From contig JADNRV010000811.1 in the NCBI GenBank assembly GCA_015499995.1, forward strand, positions 1 to 12,448: a stretch of DNA of 12,448 nucleotides. The letters run 5' to 3'. The notes beneath the pieces are model-generated. The model was not told the origin of the DNA. It worked only from the letters and a program-made list of their open reading frames with translations, and ran no database searches. Below are positions 1-6,955 of the stretch, in pieces. The position numbers were made by a program, and so were the translations under genes. Source of the stretch: Flammula alnicola (taxonomy: Eukaryota; Basidiomycota; Agaricomycetes; Agaricales; Strophariaceae). The stretch's first letter is position 1. The number at the start of each line of letters is the position of its first letter.

Positions 1-330
1 TGCCTAAAATTAGATCGTACTGTGAATATTAATAACATCAAAAGTACGTTCTTCATCGATTCCTTCGTATTGGAATCGGGCGTGTGTTTTTGAATTTATT
101 TTAGATCTAGATCCTGTACTGCTAGTTGAAGGGATACTGGAATTTCAAATAGCTCCTTAGTTAATTTGAGCTGATCTGTAATTGTAGAAGATATAAAATC
201 TCCTAGGGAACCGGAGTCGAGTAATGCTCGAGCCGGTTGACCGTTTATTTTGACAGTAATAACTACAGGTTTTGCAACTAAGCACTCGCCGCCTTTCACT
301 TGCGCGGTATTGTGCTGAACGCCGGGTATG
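1..330 (-). pseudogene. Retrotransposon aspartic protease (retropepsin), partial and frameshifted
   Basis: The best open segment is 96-299. It contains the retropepsin active-site motif LLDSGS (about 212-229) preceded by INGQPARA, followed by GDFIS and the strand ending LQLAVQ, which is the usual N-terminal half of Ty3/gypsy proteases in fungi. The frame then fails: a TAA at 96-98 ends it, while the continuation (RFQYEGIDEERTFDVIN) is open in another frame at about 25-95, and the second conserved motif YDLILG (about 2-19) is in yet another frame. Upstream, the segment joining Gag to protease changes frame near 321. Each break is explained by a missing single base, one of them in an A-run near 97-101. 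The segment between the conserved motifs is otherwise well preserved, so decay is recent or the indels are sequencing errors. Confidence 0.8.
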
Positions 331-369
331 ATCCTCTTGGAATTTGGATCACACCTATGGTAAGCTCAG

Positions 370-632
370 TTACTGAGTCGCCGGGAGTCGCAATCTGCGA
401 CTCCCTTCCTGAAAAACCTGTTGCCCATCTCCGGGCTCATATTCAGGAACAACATTAACCTCTACTTCCATTTCAATATTAAGATTGCCTTGGCGATATG
501 AATTGTGTGGCCGGGAGACAAAATAGATATCGTCAAATGAATTTGGAAATAGCAACCGCTCTTGATACCAAGCGGCTAAGTTAAACTCAGGATTTCCAAA
601 GTGATGTAGGGCAGGAACCAAATATTCCTGCA
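370..632 (-). pseudogene. C-terminal end of Gag extension, separated by a frameshift
   Basis: The main Gag frame runs off into unrelated sequence after the residues VLVEDKL (about 633-653), while the adjacent frame is open from about 630 and reads EYLVPALHHFGNPEF onward, which joins naturally to VEDKL. A single-base loss near 631-632 is enough to explain this. The segment carries the motif NPEFNLAAWY, which mirrors a similar motif in the upstream module (NRKFDLGNWY, about 1569-1610), and ends in an acidic linker. Its TAA at 370-372 is probably also created by a frame change, because another frame (reading TELTIGVIQIPRG) is open between about 325 and 415 and leads towards the protease. This is not an independent gene. 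Confidence 0.65.
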
Positions 633-1090
633 GAGTTTGTCTTCTACCAGAACTCTAGTATTATTCTCAGGATCAAATCGAATATCACAGTGGAATCGAT
701 TCCTTAAACCAAATCGGCAGTCATATAGAAACGGCCGACTTCCTTGGACAACAAGTTCCAAGGTTCGTTCAATTAAAGGACCCATACTCTCTTGAGATTC
801 AGTAATCCATCCATCACCAAGAGGTACATTGCTGGATACTGCGCAACGATGAGCATATTCCAGAGTAGGTTTAAAGTCTGGATTCAAGGTGAGGTCATGG
901 CTGAAGTAGGTAGTACAATCCCGATGCGAGTCTGTGATCATATGCAAATGCGGGGTCACGGCCTTAATAACAAAGCGATCATCCTCGGAGAGATCATTAT
1001 ATGGGAAGTGTTCATCTCCGGGGTATGGTGCTCCGGCTTCTAAGACCCGCAGAAGCAACGGCTCGATCATATCTCCTAATCGGATATTGG
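543..1090 (-). other. Gag extension module B (unknown domain, second copy)
   Basis: Landmarks are RLGDMIEP, YPGD, DRFVIKAVTPHLHMITD, and after the frameshift near 631 the segment NPEFNLAAWYQERLLFPN. These parallel QLGDALMY, YPGD, HRFIVVPLLTDRYIIYD and NRKFDLGNWY of module A. The acidic linker between the modules (about 1150-1420) contains several EEV/EPE repeats. The last part of the module lies in a different frame because of the break at 631-632. Confidence 0.45.
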
Positions 1091-3527
1091 GACGTAAAGT
1101 TCGGCCATCGGTTCCTAATTGCCAACGGTATTCTTCCCTCGTAGAATACATTGATGGAGGAAAGTTTATTCCTACGTCATTGTCTATAATTATCTCAGCG
1201 TCTAAATCAGGCGCCTGTTCGTCTGGCTCTAATTCGGGTTCCAGAACCTCCTCCGGTACTTCTTCCGGGAGAATACTGTTGATTCGATCATTAACATAAT
1301 CAGGTAAGGGTTCTGGTGAGTGTATTTCCTCGGATACTCCTTCTGGAGCAATAGAAGCACACCCGAATTCAAATAAAGAATCAGATATTTCAGATATTAG
1401 TCCAGGCATGGAAGAATGTGTACATTCTGAGCATGCATCATCTTGATTTTGAGATTTAACAGCGTTAATCAAGTCTTTGATGATAGAACGAAGAGTTTCG
1501 TCAACCTTTCTGGTAAGGAGCGAATCCCTCATGTTTCGGCGAACGGGTTTGGGTCTACCATACCTATGGATTAAATACCAGTTACCTAGATCAAACTTGC
1601 GGTTTGACAGTTCCTGGATCGAAATCCTAATAGGTCTACCTGGAAATTCCTCGTCGAGAATATCCCAGCGCATATATCCAGTTGAAATGAGACTGAAGTG
1701 AGCTGCATCCTCAACTTCACAGCAGGTAGACGGGTAAAGTTCCTCAATTCCACTGGAGAGGACTACTACGGCATTCAGAGCAAATGCATTTCCAATTATT
1801 GGATAACATTCCAAGGAGCTAGCATGTGATCCGGACCATTTTTCGGCCACTAGAGCATACCAAGCCCCAATTCCGAAACATGGGTTTCTCAGCTTATATC
1901 CACTGATCATTTCACACCTGCGATAATAGATATCATAAATGATATACCTATCAGTGAGAAGGGGGACTACAATAAAGCGATGCCCGGTATGAGATGGATC
2001 AGATACCCAGGAGAGTGGTGTATCCCCTGGATATTTATTAGTTAATTCCAACATATATTGGGCAGCGTACATTAAAGCATCACCCAATTGATGCCTTCTT
2101 GGCTGGCCTGGATGATAATGACAAGGCCAGTAATCCGCTTGATGGCTATGTAATATTTGCCACATCGGATCAGGGTGATCGAAGTTAATTAAGCCGACGG
2201 AGATAGAGTTAACCACCTCTACTTCATCGGATTCCACTTCTTCGGAGTCCTCTCCGAATTCTATATTAAAATTAGGAACTCCAGGTGGCTTCGAGCCTGA
2301 TGAATGCACTGTGCTCCGTTTCAGGCAGTTGCGAGACATGTGGCCGGCTTCTTTACAATTAAAGCATTTTCCTGCCGCGAGCAACTCAGTGCGTTCTTTT
2401 TCAGTTAATGTAGGTCTCTGACTATTAAAAGGTTTATAGGAAGAGTTATTATTTCCTGTATGCGACTGAAATCTCTGAGGAGCCAAGTTATTTCCTCGAG
2501 GCCTAAACAAAGATCCCCGCTGGTATCCAACACTATGGTTGGATGTCTGGGGTGTACCAGACCTGGAATGACCTTCATGGTTGAATGGCCGGTAATTGGA
2601 TGAGGGCCGCCTCGATCCAATCCAAGCACGATTCGGTTCGTGTGATCGTCCAGGGTTCTGACTTCCCACATGCGAAGATTGGTTCTGTTTAGCTTTCGGA
2701 TCACTGTTTGATGGGCGCTTATCTCGAGCGCCTGTCACGTTTTCAGCGATCTCGATCATTTCGGCTTGATGAACCACTTCATCCCACAAAGATATTTCAG
2801 GATTATAGTGATCCATCCATAGACTTCGTTGAATGGAAGCTCTGAGTCCACTCCATAGCTTGATTACTTTATCTCTCTCATCAACCATACCAATAAGATT
2901 AAATAATTCTTCAAGCTCGTGAACATAAGCCGAGACAGATTTATCATTCTGGAAAGCTCGTTTAAGTTTATTTCTTTGTTCCAGTCTAAAGTTAACTGGG
3001 AAACAATAGTTAAATAAGCCTTCAAAGAATTCAGGGAGTGTCCATTGATCAAAATTTAATGACACTTTCTGCGTATAGTAATCATACGCAATTCCCTTGA
3101 GATAGTAGGATAGTACAAGTACTTGCCTACTAGGCTTTACTCGCCCATCTAAGACATATGTGGTGCCCTCCGTCACGAATCTATGAAAGAGACGGGAATC
3201 CGGAGTTCCATCATATTCTTTAGGGGCAAGCGGTTTCAGAGTAGTCTTGGATTTTCTGGTTCTAGAGCGTCTACTCTTTTTGGACTTAGATTGCTTAGCT
3301 CGTGACGCAGGAGGTGTCGGCGGGTCTTCGCCATGATCACTGCTACTGCTGCTACTGCTCGAACTCGAATCCGAGCTGGAAGGATCAGATTCCTCACGCT
3401 GTGTATTTTTAGCTCTCAGACGCTCCATATTTGCCAAGGTGCGTCCGAGATAACTATCCATGGGAATCTGATTGATAGGGCGCATGTCATTGAGGCACGT
3501 GACTCTGTCAGGTGCGGGACCTGTCAT
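576..3527 (-). CDS. Gag polyprotein, main open segment (capsid core, zinc knuckle, long C-terminal extension)
   Basis: A 983-codon open segment of the retrotransposon Gag. It starts at an ATG at 3527, but the same frame continues upstream through two TGA codons to the ATG at 4478, so the true Gag is longer. In order: a Ser-rich acidic stretch (residues about 47-65), a basic K/R/S stretch (about 75-95), a capsid-like Retrotrans_gag core (about 98-270, with FHRFVTEGTTYV and LFNYCFPVNFRLEQR), a Gln/Asn/Ser-rich linker, a CCHC zinc knuckle CX2CX4HX4C at residues 388-401 (CFNCKEAGHMSRNC), then about 570 residues without a recognised domain. That C-terminal part seems to contain two related modules (residues about 450-661 and 813 to the frameshift) joined by an acidic linker rich in Glu-Pro. 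The last residues after DKL are out of frame. Capsid and nucleocapsid roles follow from the family; the function of the extension is unknown. Confidence 0.85.
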   Translation of the reverse strand: MTGPAPDRVTCLNDMRPINQIPMDSYLGRTLANMERLRAKNTQREESDPSSSDSSSSSSSSSSDHGEDPPTPPASRAKQSKSKKSRRSRTRKSKTTLKPLAPKEYDGTPDSRLFHRFVTEGTTYVLDGRVKPSRQVLVLSYYLKGIAYDYYTQKVSLNFDQWTLPEFFEGLFNYCFPVNFRLEQRNKLKRAFQNDKSVSAYVHELEELFNLIGMVDERDKVIKLWSGLRASIQRSLWMDHYNPEISLWDEVVHQAEMIEIAENVTGARDKRPSNSDPKAKQNQSSHVGSQNPGRSHEPNRAWIGSRRPSSNYRPFNHEGHSRSGTPQTSNHSVGYQRGSLFRPRGNNLAPQRFQSHTGNNNSSYKPFNSQRPTLTEKERTELLAAGKCFNCKEAGHMSRNCLKRSTVHSSGSKPPGVPNFNIEFGEDSEEVESDEVEVVNSISVGLINFDHPDPMWQILHSHQADYWPCHYHPGQPRRHQLGDALMYAAQYMLELTNKYPGDTPLSWVSDPSHTGHRFIVVPLLTDRYIIYDIYYRRCEMISGYKLRNPCFGIGAWYALVAEKWSGSHASSLECYPIIGNAFALNAVVVLSSGIEELYPSTCCEVEDAAHFSLISTGYMRWDILDEEFPGRPIRISIQELSNRKFDLGNWYLIHRYGRPKPVRRNMRDSLLTRKVDETLRSIIKDLINAVKSQNQDDACSECTHSSMPGLISEISDSLFEFGCASIAPEGVSEEIHSPEPLPDYVNDRINSILPEEVPEEVLEPELEPDEQAPDLDAEIIIDNDVGINFPPSMYSTREEYRWQLGTDGRTLRPNIRLGDMIEPLLLRVLEAGAPYPGDEHFPYNDLSEDDRFVIKAVTPHLHMITDSHRDCTTYFSHDLTLNPDFKPTLEYAHRCAVSSNVPLGDGWITESQESMGPLIERTLELVVQGSRPFLYDCRFGLRNRFHCDIRFDPENNTRVLVEDKLCRNIWFLPYITLEILSLT
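1545..2180 (-). other. Gag extension module A (unknown domain, first copy)
   Basis: Residues about 450-661 of the main Gag segment. Landmarks in order are QLGDALMY, YPGD, HRFIVVPLLTDRYIIYD, and near the end KFDLGNWYLIHRYGRP. The same order of landmarks recurs in module B (about 543-1090) with similar spacing. No catalytic signature is visible. I do not recognise the fold; the aromatic-rich, globular composition contrasts with the disordered linkers on both sides, so it is likely a folded domain carried between nucleocapsid and protease. Confidence 0.5.
2325..2366 (-). other. CCHC zinc knuckle of Gag nucleocapsid
   Basis: The minus strand encodes CFNCKEAGHMSRNC, an exact CX2CX4HX4C knuckle with the usual aromatic after the first Cys and Gly before the His. 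In retroelement Gag proteins this motif binds the element RNA for packaging. It lies between a basic Asn/Ser-rich linker and an acidic segment (EFGEDSEEVESDEVEVV). Confidence 0.95.
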
Positions 3528-3536
3528 ACTCCTTCC

Positions 3537-3539
3537 TCA
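3537..3539 (-). other. In-frame TGA stop in Gag (second)
   Basis: The minus strand reads CCA CTC TGA GGA AGG in the Gag frame. Changing the TGA to CGA would give PLRGR, which fits the surrounding Arg/Ser-rich sequence. Four codons later comes the ATG at 3527. Confidence 0.7.
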
Positions 3540-3650
3540 GAGTGGCCTTTCAGACCCCCTATCATTTCGCAATGATGGCAGTGTATTACGGCCAGGTACA
3601 TTTTTATTTACTGAATAGCTATTTAAGATTTGAGCTTGCGTGTCTACGTC

Positions 3651-3653
3651 TCA
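3651..3653 (-). other. In-frame TGA stop in Gag (first)
   Basis: The minus strand reads CTT GAG TGA GAC GTA in the Gag frame, and the frame stays open for 37 codons beyond it. Like the stop at 3537-3539 it is one C-to-T step from CGA (Arg). Confidence 0.7.
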
Positions 3654-4478
3654 CTCAAGGGGGTCCAATTGAATGTTTCCCCAATTATGCGGGTCTACCA
3701 CTTTCCCCTTTTGCTTAGAGGATGGTCCTTCTCCGTGAGATGGACTAGAACTATGGTCTCTACCTGAGACCACGGATACTTTGGCATAGCGACGTGATAT
3801 GCGCTCACGCTCATCTCTTGACAAGGCTTCCTCTGCCTGGGTAATGATATCTGGTTGCGCTGGCATGGCATCTTTATCTTTTTGCAAGACAATAGTGTGT
3901 GCAGGCAACAGATTTCCACCAGGGGGAGTGTGTGGAGAGGTGATGCGCTCTTGTGCGTCGCGTGGGAATGTGTTGTGTGCATGTGCATCGAGTACGGCTG
4001 TATCGCTTGCGTACACATCAAGTGCGGGCGCGTTGCGTGGAAACTCAACTGATGGCCTACTGCCGTGGCTTCGGCTTCGGCGTGAGCGTCTAACCGGGGT
4101 CCGCGGTTGCTCACTTACCAAATTGGGATGGTTCTGAATCCATTCTCTGAATGAATCAGGCCGTTGGGCTTCCTCCGGCCACTGAGACGCAGTAATACCA
4201 CGCTCGTAATCATCTCCTTGTGATGCCAAACTCTGGGAATTATTTTTCCCGGGAGTTTTGGGGTCAGGCGACCCCTCTCTAGACCCTCCAATGAGGGCTT
4301 CTCGGTAAGTCGGTTTCTTGGCCGGCATTATCTGGGAGCTGTCGCTTTCATCAGGGGGCTCACCAGTGCCTAGAGTCGAGTCGGGGATAGCCGTCTGTGC
4401 GGCTTTGCTTACCGCATTCCTGGCGGCAGCGCGGGTTCGGTTGCGAATAGAAGACGTAGAGGGTTGCGGGGCGAACAT
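3651..4478 (-). CDS. Gag polyprotein, N-terminal segment before the first TGA
   Basis: A 275-codon open segment starting at the ATG at 4478. It is in exactly the same frame as the main Gag segment (start codons 951 bp apart, divisible by three), and the 41 codons between them are open except for TGA at 3651-3653 and TGA at 3537-3539. The composition is low complexity: Ser, Pro, Arg and acidic residues, a short block RRSRRSRSHGSRPS, and a C-terminal stretch KGKVVDPHNWGNIQLD just before the stop. It has no zinc finger or fold I recognise; long disordered N-termini of this kind are common in basidiomycete gypsy Gag proteins. Both stops read naturally as Arg codons changed from CGA to TGA. I call it the 5' end of Gag rather than a separate gene. 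Confidence 0.7.
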   Translation of the reverse strand: MFAPQPSTSSIRNRTRAAARNAVSKAAQTAIPDSTLGTGEPPDESDSSQIMPAKKPTYREALIGGSREGSPDPKTPGKNNSQSLASQGDDYERGITASQWPEEAQRPDSFREWIQNHPNLVSEQPRTPVRRSRRSRSHGSRPSVEFPRNAPALDVYASDTAVLDAHAHNTFPRDAQERITSPHTPPGGNLLPAHTIVLQKDKDAMPAQPDIITQAEEALSRDERERISRRYAKVSVVSGRDHSSSPSHGEGPSSKQKGKVVDPHNWGNIQLDPLE

Positions 4479-4692
4479 AGTCGGTAGTCGTGGAAATTAA
4501 GTAGTCGGGTCTGAGTCAAATAAACAAAGGGTCGCCATACGTTAGTGGCTTCGGGTGATCAGACCGAGGTTCCTGTCATTAGGCGGGTCGAAGTCGGTAA
4601 ACGGAGAGTCGGAAAATTAAAAGATTAAGCAATGAGATATAGAATAGTCGGGTCGAGTGTTGTACAGGATGAGATAGTCGATAGAGTCGGTG
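4479..4692 (-). promoter_or_regulatory. Retrotransposon 5' leader, CGACT-rich
   Basis: A non-coding stretch between the Gag start codon and the nested transposon. The pentamer AGTCG (CGACT in the element's sense) occurs eight times in 214 bases, with GGGTCG variants between. Spacing is irregular. It is the untranslated leader of the element RNA and could carry packaging or translation signals; that role is inferred from position only. The leader continues on the far side of the nested element at 5739-5751. Confidence 0.5.
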
Positions 4693-4713
4693 TACAGTGC
4701 CCATCACCACCTC
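4693..4713 (+). repeat. Left terminal inverted repeat with TA target site
   Basis: The 21 bases, including the TA, are the exact reverse complement of 5718-5738. Confidence 0.85.
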
Positions 4714-4966
4714 GCATCACCTGGTTTGGCAGGGAACAAACAAAAACATACATTTGATAACTACATTTTCCCGGATACCCCAAATTTGTCAAAAACACCG
4801 GGAATGTGCTTAGATTCATGAGGGCAATCATTGATGTGAATCTCAAGTCGATCGGACAAGTTTTCGAAATTCCGGCCTTAGAAAAGTGAAACAAACCCTA
4901 ACCCTATGTCACAACCTACTATATAAGGTATGTTACAGTCACAGTCACACTTACCCAAAGCTACCA

Positions 4967-4974
4967 CCCAACCC
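4967..4974 (+). repeat. 8-bp target site duplication, left copy (hAT-like element)
   Basis: cccaaccc, identical to 5449-5456, directly abutting the CAGTGGTGTC terminus. Confidence 0.9.
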
Positions 4975-5448
4975 CAGTGGTGTCAATGACCCGGGTCATG
5001 ACCGGTCAGGCCGGGGTCAGGCCAAAAAGGGGTCAAAAAAGGTCAATCTGGACTGACCGGTCAAAGGAAAAGGGTGGGAATTAGATGAGCTCAGTGAAAA
5101 CAGGTGAAATAGCCGCCCACTGGTCGTTTTTCGCCACGGAATTCAGTCAAATCAATTGAATGACATTACCATGAAGTTTTGTACAGGTTTTGTACAAGTT
5201 TCTCGGTTGTGATATGTCGGAAATGGCGATGAAGCTGCGTTGATGCTAGGTCAGTGCTGGACCGACACATTTTCCGGGAGCTGTCAAACCCAGCAGATGT
5301 AGAAGCTCTGTGGCAGGCCCGTCCTTCTCGAGGGCTACTCCCGTGACTGTTGACCTCCTTGACCGGTCAACCTGACCGGGTCAAATTGGCCTGACCCGAA
5401 TTTCGGTCTGACCTTTTCGACCGGGTCAAGGAGGTCAAGACACCACTG
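4975..5448. mobile_element. hAT-like non-autonomous DNA transposon (MITE), 474 bp
   Basis: The element begins CAGTGGTGTC and ends GACACCACTG, an exact 10-bp inverted pair with further imperfect pairing rich in TGACC. It is flanked by a perfect 8-bp direct duplication, cccaaccc, at 4967-4974 and 5449-5456, which is the hallmark of hAT superfamily insertion together with CA..TG ends. Both subterminal regions are packed with TGACC/GGTCA motifs, often as palindromes such as TGACCGGTCA, in the way expected for transposase binding sites. There is no coding capacity. It lies inside the TA-flanked element 4695-5736 and is therefore the younger insertion. Perfect duplications suggest a recent event. 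Confidence 0.9.
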
Positions 5449-5456
5449 CCCAACCC
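5449..5456 (+). repeat. 8-bp target site duplication, right copy (hAT-like element)
   Basis: cccaaccc, identical to 4967-4974, directly following the GACACCACTG terminus. Confidence 0.9.
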
Positions 5457-5717
5457 TACAGAGCCGCCGGATCAGGCAGGAAACAGGGATTTTTTGCCGA
5501 AAACCTCATAAATGTTGTTTCCTGCCTTTCTTCATCTTCTCTCCCTCAAATAATATAAAATTGGAGCCCTTTATTTTTTTTCCCAACCCCGAAAAAGTGA
5601 AACACCGTGGGAAAAATGAGAAAATGCGTAAATCACATTCTTTTCATGGGTTTCCTTCCTAAGAAAATCAGAAAAATTCTACAAAAAATTTCTCGGCACC
5701 AAACAGGAGGTGTTGGA

Positions 5718-5738
5718 GAGGTGGTGATGGGCACTGTA
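5718..5738 (-). repeat. Right terminal inverted repeat with TA target site
   Basis: Exact reverse complement of 4693-4713; immediately followed by retrotransposon leader sequence (gtgttcaaaaata) and the LTR end. Confidence 0.85.
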
Positions 5739-5751
5739 GTGTTCAAAAATA

Positions 5752-6248
5752 TGTGACAATTGGGAGCTTTCAGAGGCGTGGGAGTCACTGAAAGACGAAT
5801 TGGCACACGGTTGTAGATAGCGCGAGAATCAAGTGAACAGGTTAAAACTGTGTGATTGACTGTCTTGTCCTGTACAAAGGGTCGACTATTTATACTAAGC
5901 TAAGAGTACACGAGTCAGGTAATAAAATGGAGTCCGGAGACGAGAGGACGGACACGTTATAGGTAGGTATTGAGTAAGTCATTTTACAAGGGATTAGGGA
6001 GTCAAAACAAATCATAGGGTGACGATAAAGGAGTCAAAAGAGGAGTCAAATAATAAGAGATATAGTCGTAATAGCGAGTCAGAGAATAGTAAGTAAATAC
6101 GGAGCCTTGGGCAGTTGAACGAAGCTATATACAAGTAGTTAATGAAACAAATAGGGGCTTACGAAGATAAGATAAGATACAAAGATCGCGGGAACAGGTG
6201 GATAATCATAAGGTACGTGATACGTGATGCGTGATGGTATTTGTTACA
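5752..6248 (-). repeat. Probable 5' LTR of the gypsy element
   Basis: In the element's sense the segment starts TGTAACAAATACC at 6248 and ends AATTGTCACA at 5752, giving the TG..CA boundaries of an LTR and a length of about 497 bp. It contains a TATA box (TATAAATA, 5887-5894) in the right orientation about 135 bases before the 3' end, and is followed within 15 bases by leader sequence. The U3-like part has six TGACTC motifs and a 7-bp near-tandem repeat (TACGTGA) close to the 5' end. No second LTR is available for comparison, so both edges are inferred from the terminal motifs and the change in composition after 6248. Confidence 0.6.
5887..5894 (-). promoter_or_regulatory. TATA box of the LTR
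   Basis: The minus strand reads GTATAAATAG. Transcription would start some 25-35 bases further left, inside the LTR, marking the U3/R boundary. Confidence 0.5.
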
Positions 6249-6955
6249 GTACTCTCTGAGGCGGTGGACAGAATCGAATTTGGAATTTCACAGCGCGGTG
6301 GATAGATAAGTGAAATGAAAAGATGCTAGATGGCCCTACACCACCAACCCTGCCTGAGTTCCGTATGACCTCTGGCAAATATGTTTCCGAGAGAGAATGT
6401 AGAAATGTCCAATAGATATTAGTGTGATATTTAAATGAGATTTTGGCCAACGACATCAGCGTGACAGCGTGATGAGATTCAATTGAGGTGCCGCGCTGAT
6501 ATCAACCTGACCTCGACGGCAAATATCCGTCTGATCTATTTCACGACGTCTTTAGACTCTAAATGTCAACATCTCCAGCTAGTTCAACATCCTCTGGGGT
6601 CTATGGAATCTCTGCCTGGACATCCTCTCTGTGCGGAGTTCGAATCGACTTGTGTCCATCATCACCATCGTCTCCATCCCTCCTCTGTCCTTCGTTGTCG
6701 TATTTCCTCTGCCGCCTCCACCACACCCCCTCGTTTATTTACTTTCTCTGTTGAGATGCCCTGCTATTCTGCGTAATAGCGCCACAGAACTTGAACAGTT
6801 CATGTACTGTGTCCTGTGGCGGGGACATCTTTCGCGGCCTGTCGCGTTGCGTATTTCTAGGACGCCTGTGTCCATTTATCATGTTGCTTGTGCCATTGTC
6901 TTTCTGTCATTTCTTTTATCTCTTCCTTGCGTTCCTAACTTGCTCTTCTCTTTAG
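6249..6955. other. No supportable gene
   Basis: Past the LTR end the plus strand has several overlapping open frames of 60-156 codons between 6483 and 7101, but they are Ser/Leu/Pro-rich in a TC-rich stretch and match nothing I recognise. The pyrimidine-rich tract at about 6655-6760 and 6890-6950 resembles promoter or intron sequence. An ATG at 6563 opens a 63-codon frame (MSTSPASSTSSGVYG...) that could be a first exon of the relic at 6956-7101, but no clear donor site links them. Confidence 0.4.

Larger units (their letters stand above)
4695..5736. mobile_element. Tc1/mariner-like non-autonomous DNA transposon (MITE-like), split by a hAT-like insertion
   Basis: The two ends are perfect inverted copies of CAGTGCCCATCACCACCTC (4695-4713 and 5718-5736), continuing imperfectly for about 20 bp (CACCTGGTTTGG against CACCTCCTGTTTGG). 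Both ends are flanked by TA (4693-4694 and 5737-5738), the target duplication of the Tc1/mariner superfamily, whose ends also commonly begin with CAGT. No transposase-like reading frame exists inside. Removing the nested element (4975-5448) and its duplicated 8 bp leaves about 560 bp, a typical MITE size. The uninterrupted target would read gtgTAgtg in the retrotransposon leader. The superfamily call is inferred from the ends and the TA; an 8-bp duplication was looked for at these ends and is absent. Confidence 0.75.
1..6248 (-). mobile_element. Ty3/gypsy LTR retrotransposon, 5' half, degenerate, cut by the window edge
   Basis: The minus strand reads, from 6248 leftwards, LTR, leader, Gag with a CCHC zinc knuckle, then the start of a retropepsin-like protease, which is the normal order of a Metaviridae (Ty3/gypsy) element. 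Reverse transcriptase, RNase H, integrase and the 3' LTR would lie left of position 1 and are not visible, so the superfamily call rests on Gag and protease alone. The copy is inactive as read: two in-frame TGA codons in Gag and at least five reading-frame breaks between about 632 and 20. Two DNA transposons are nested in its leader (4695-5736, itself containing 4975-5448). The right boundary is set by a TGTAACA terminus at 6248; the matching target duplication (gtact, 6249-6253, if 5 bp) cannot be checked because the left end is outside the window. Confidence 0.85.

Noticed and set aside
792..1701. Plus-strand open frames within Gag (792-1043, 934-1299, 1477-1701)
   Set aside because: They are antisense shadows of the long Gag frame.
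3537..3653. Programmed TGA readthrough or recoding in Gag
   Set aside because: Two stops, neither in a known readthrough context and both explained by CGA to TGA decay, in an element that also has several frameshifts.
4891..4905. Telomere-like aaaccctaaccct
   Set aside because: Fewer than two and a half copies of CCCTAA, inside a MITE; no array and no subtelomeric structure.
4693..5738. Paired 21-bp repeats considered as LTR ends
   Set aside because: They are inverted, not direct, and flanked by TA, which fits a DNA transposon and not an LTR pair.
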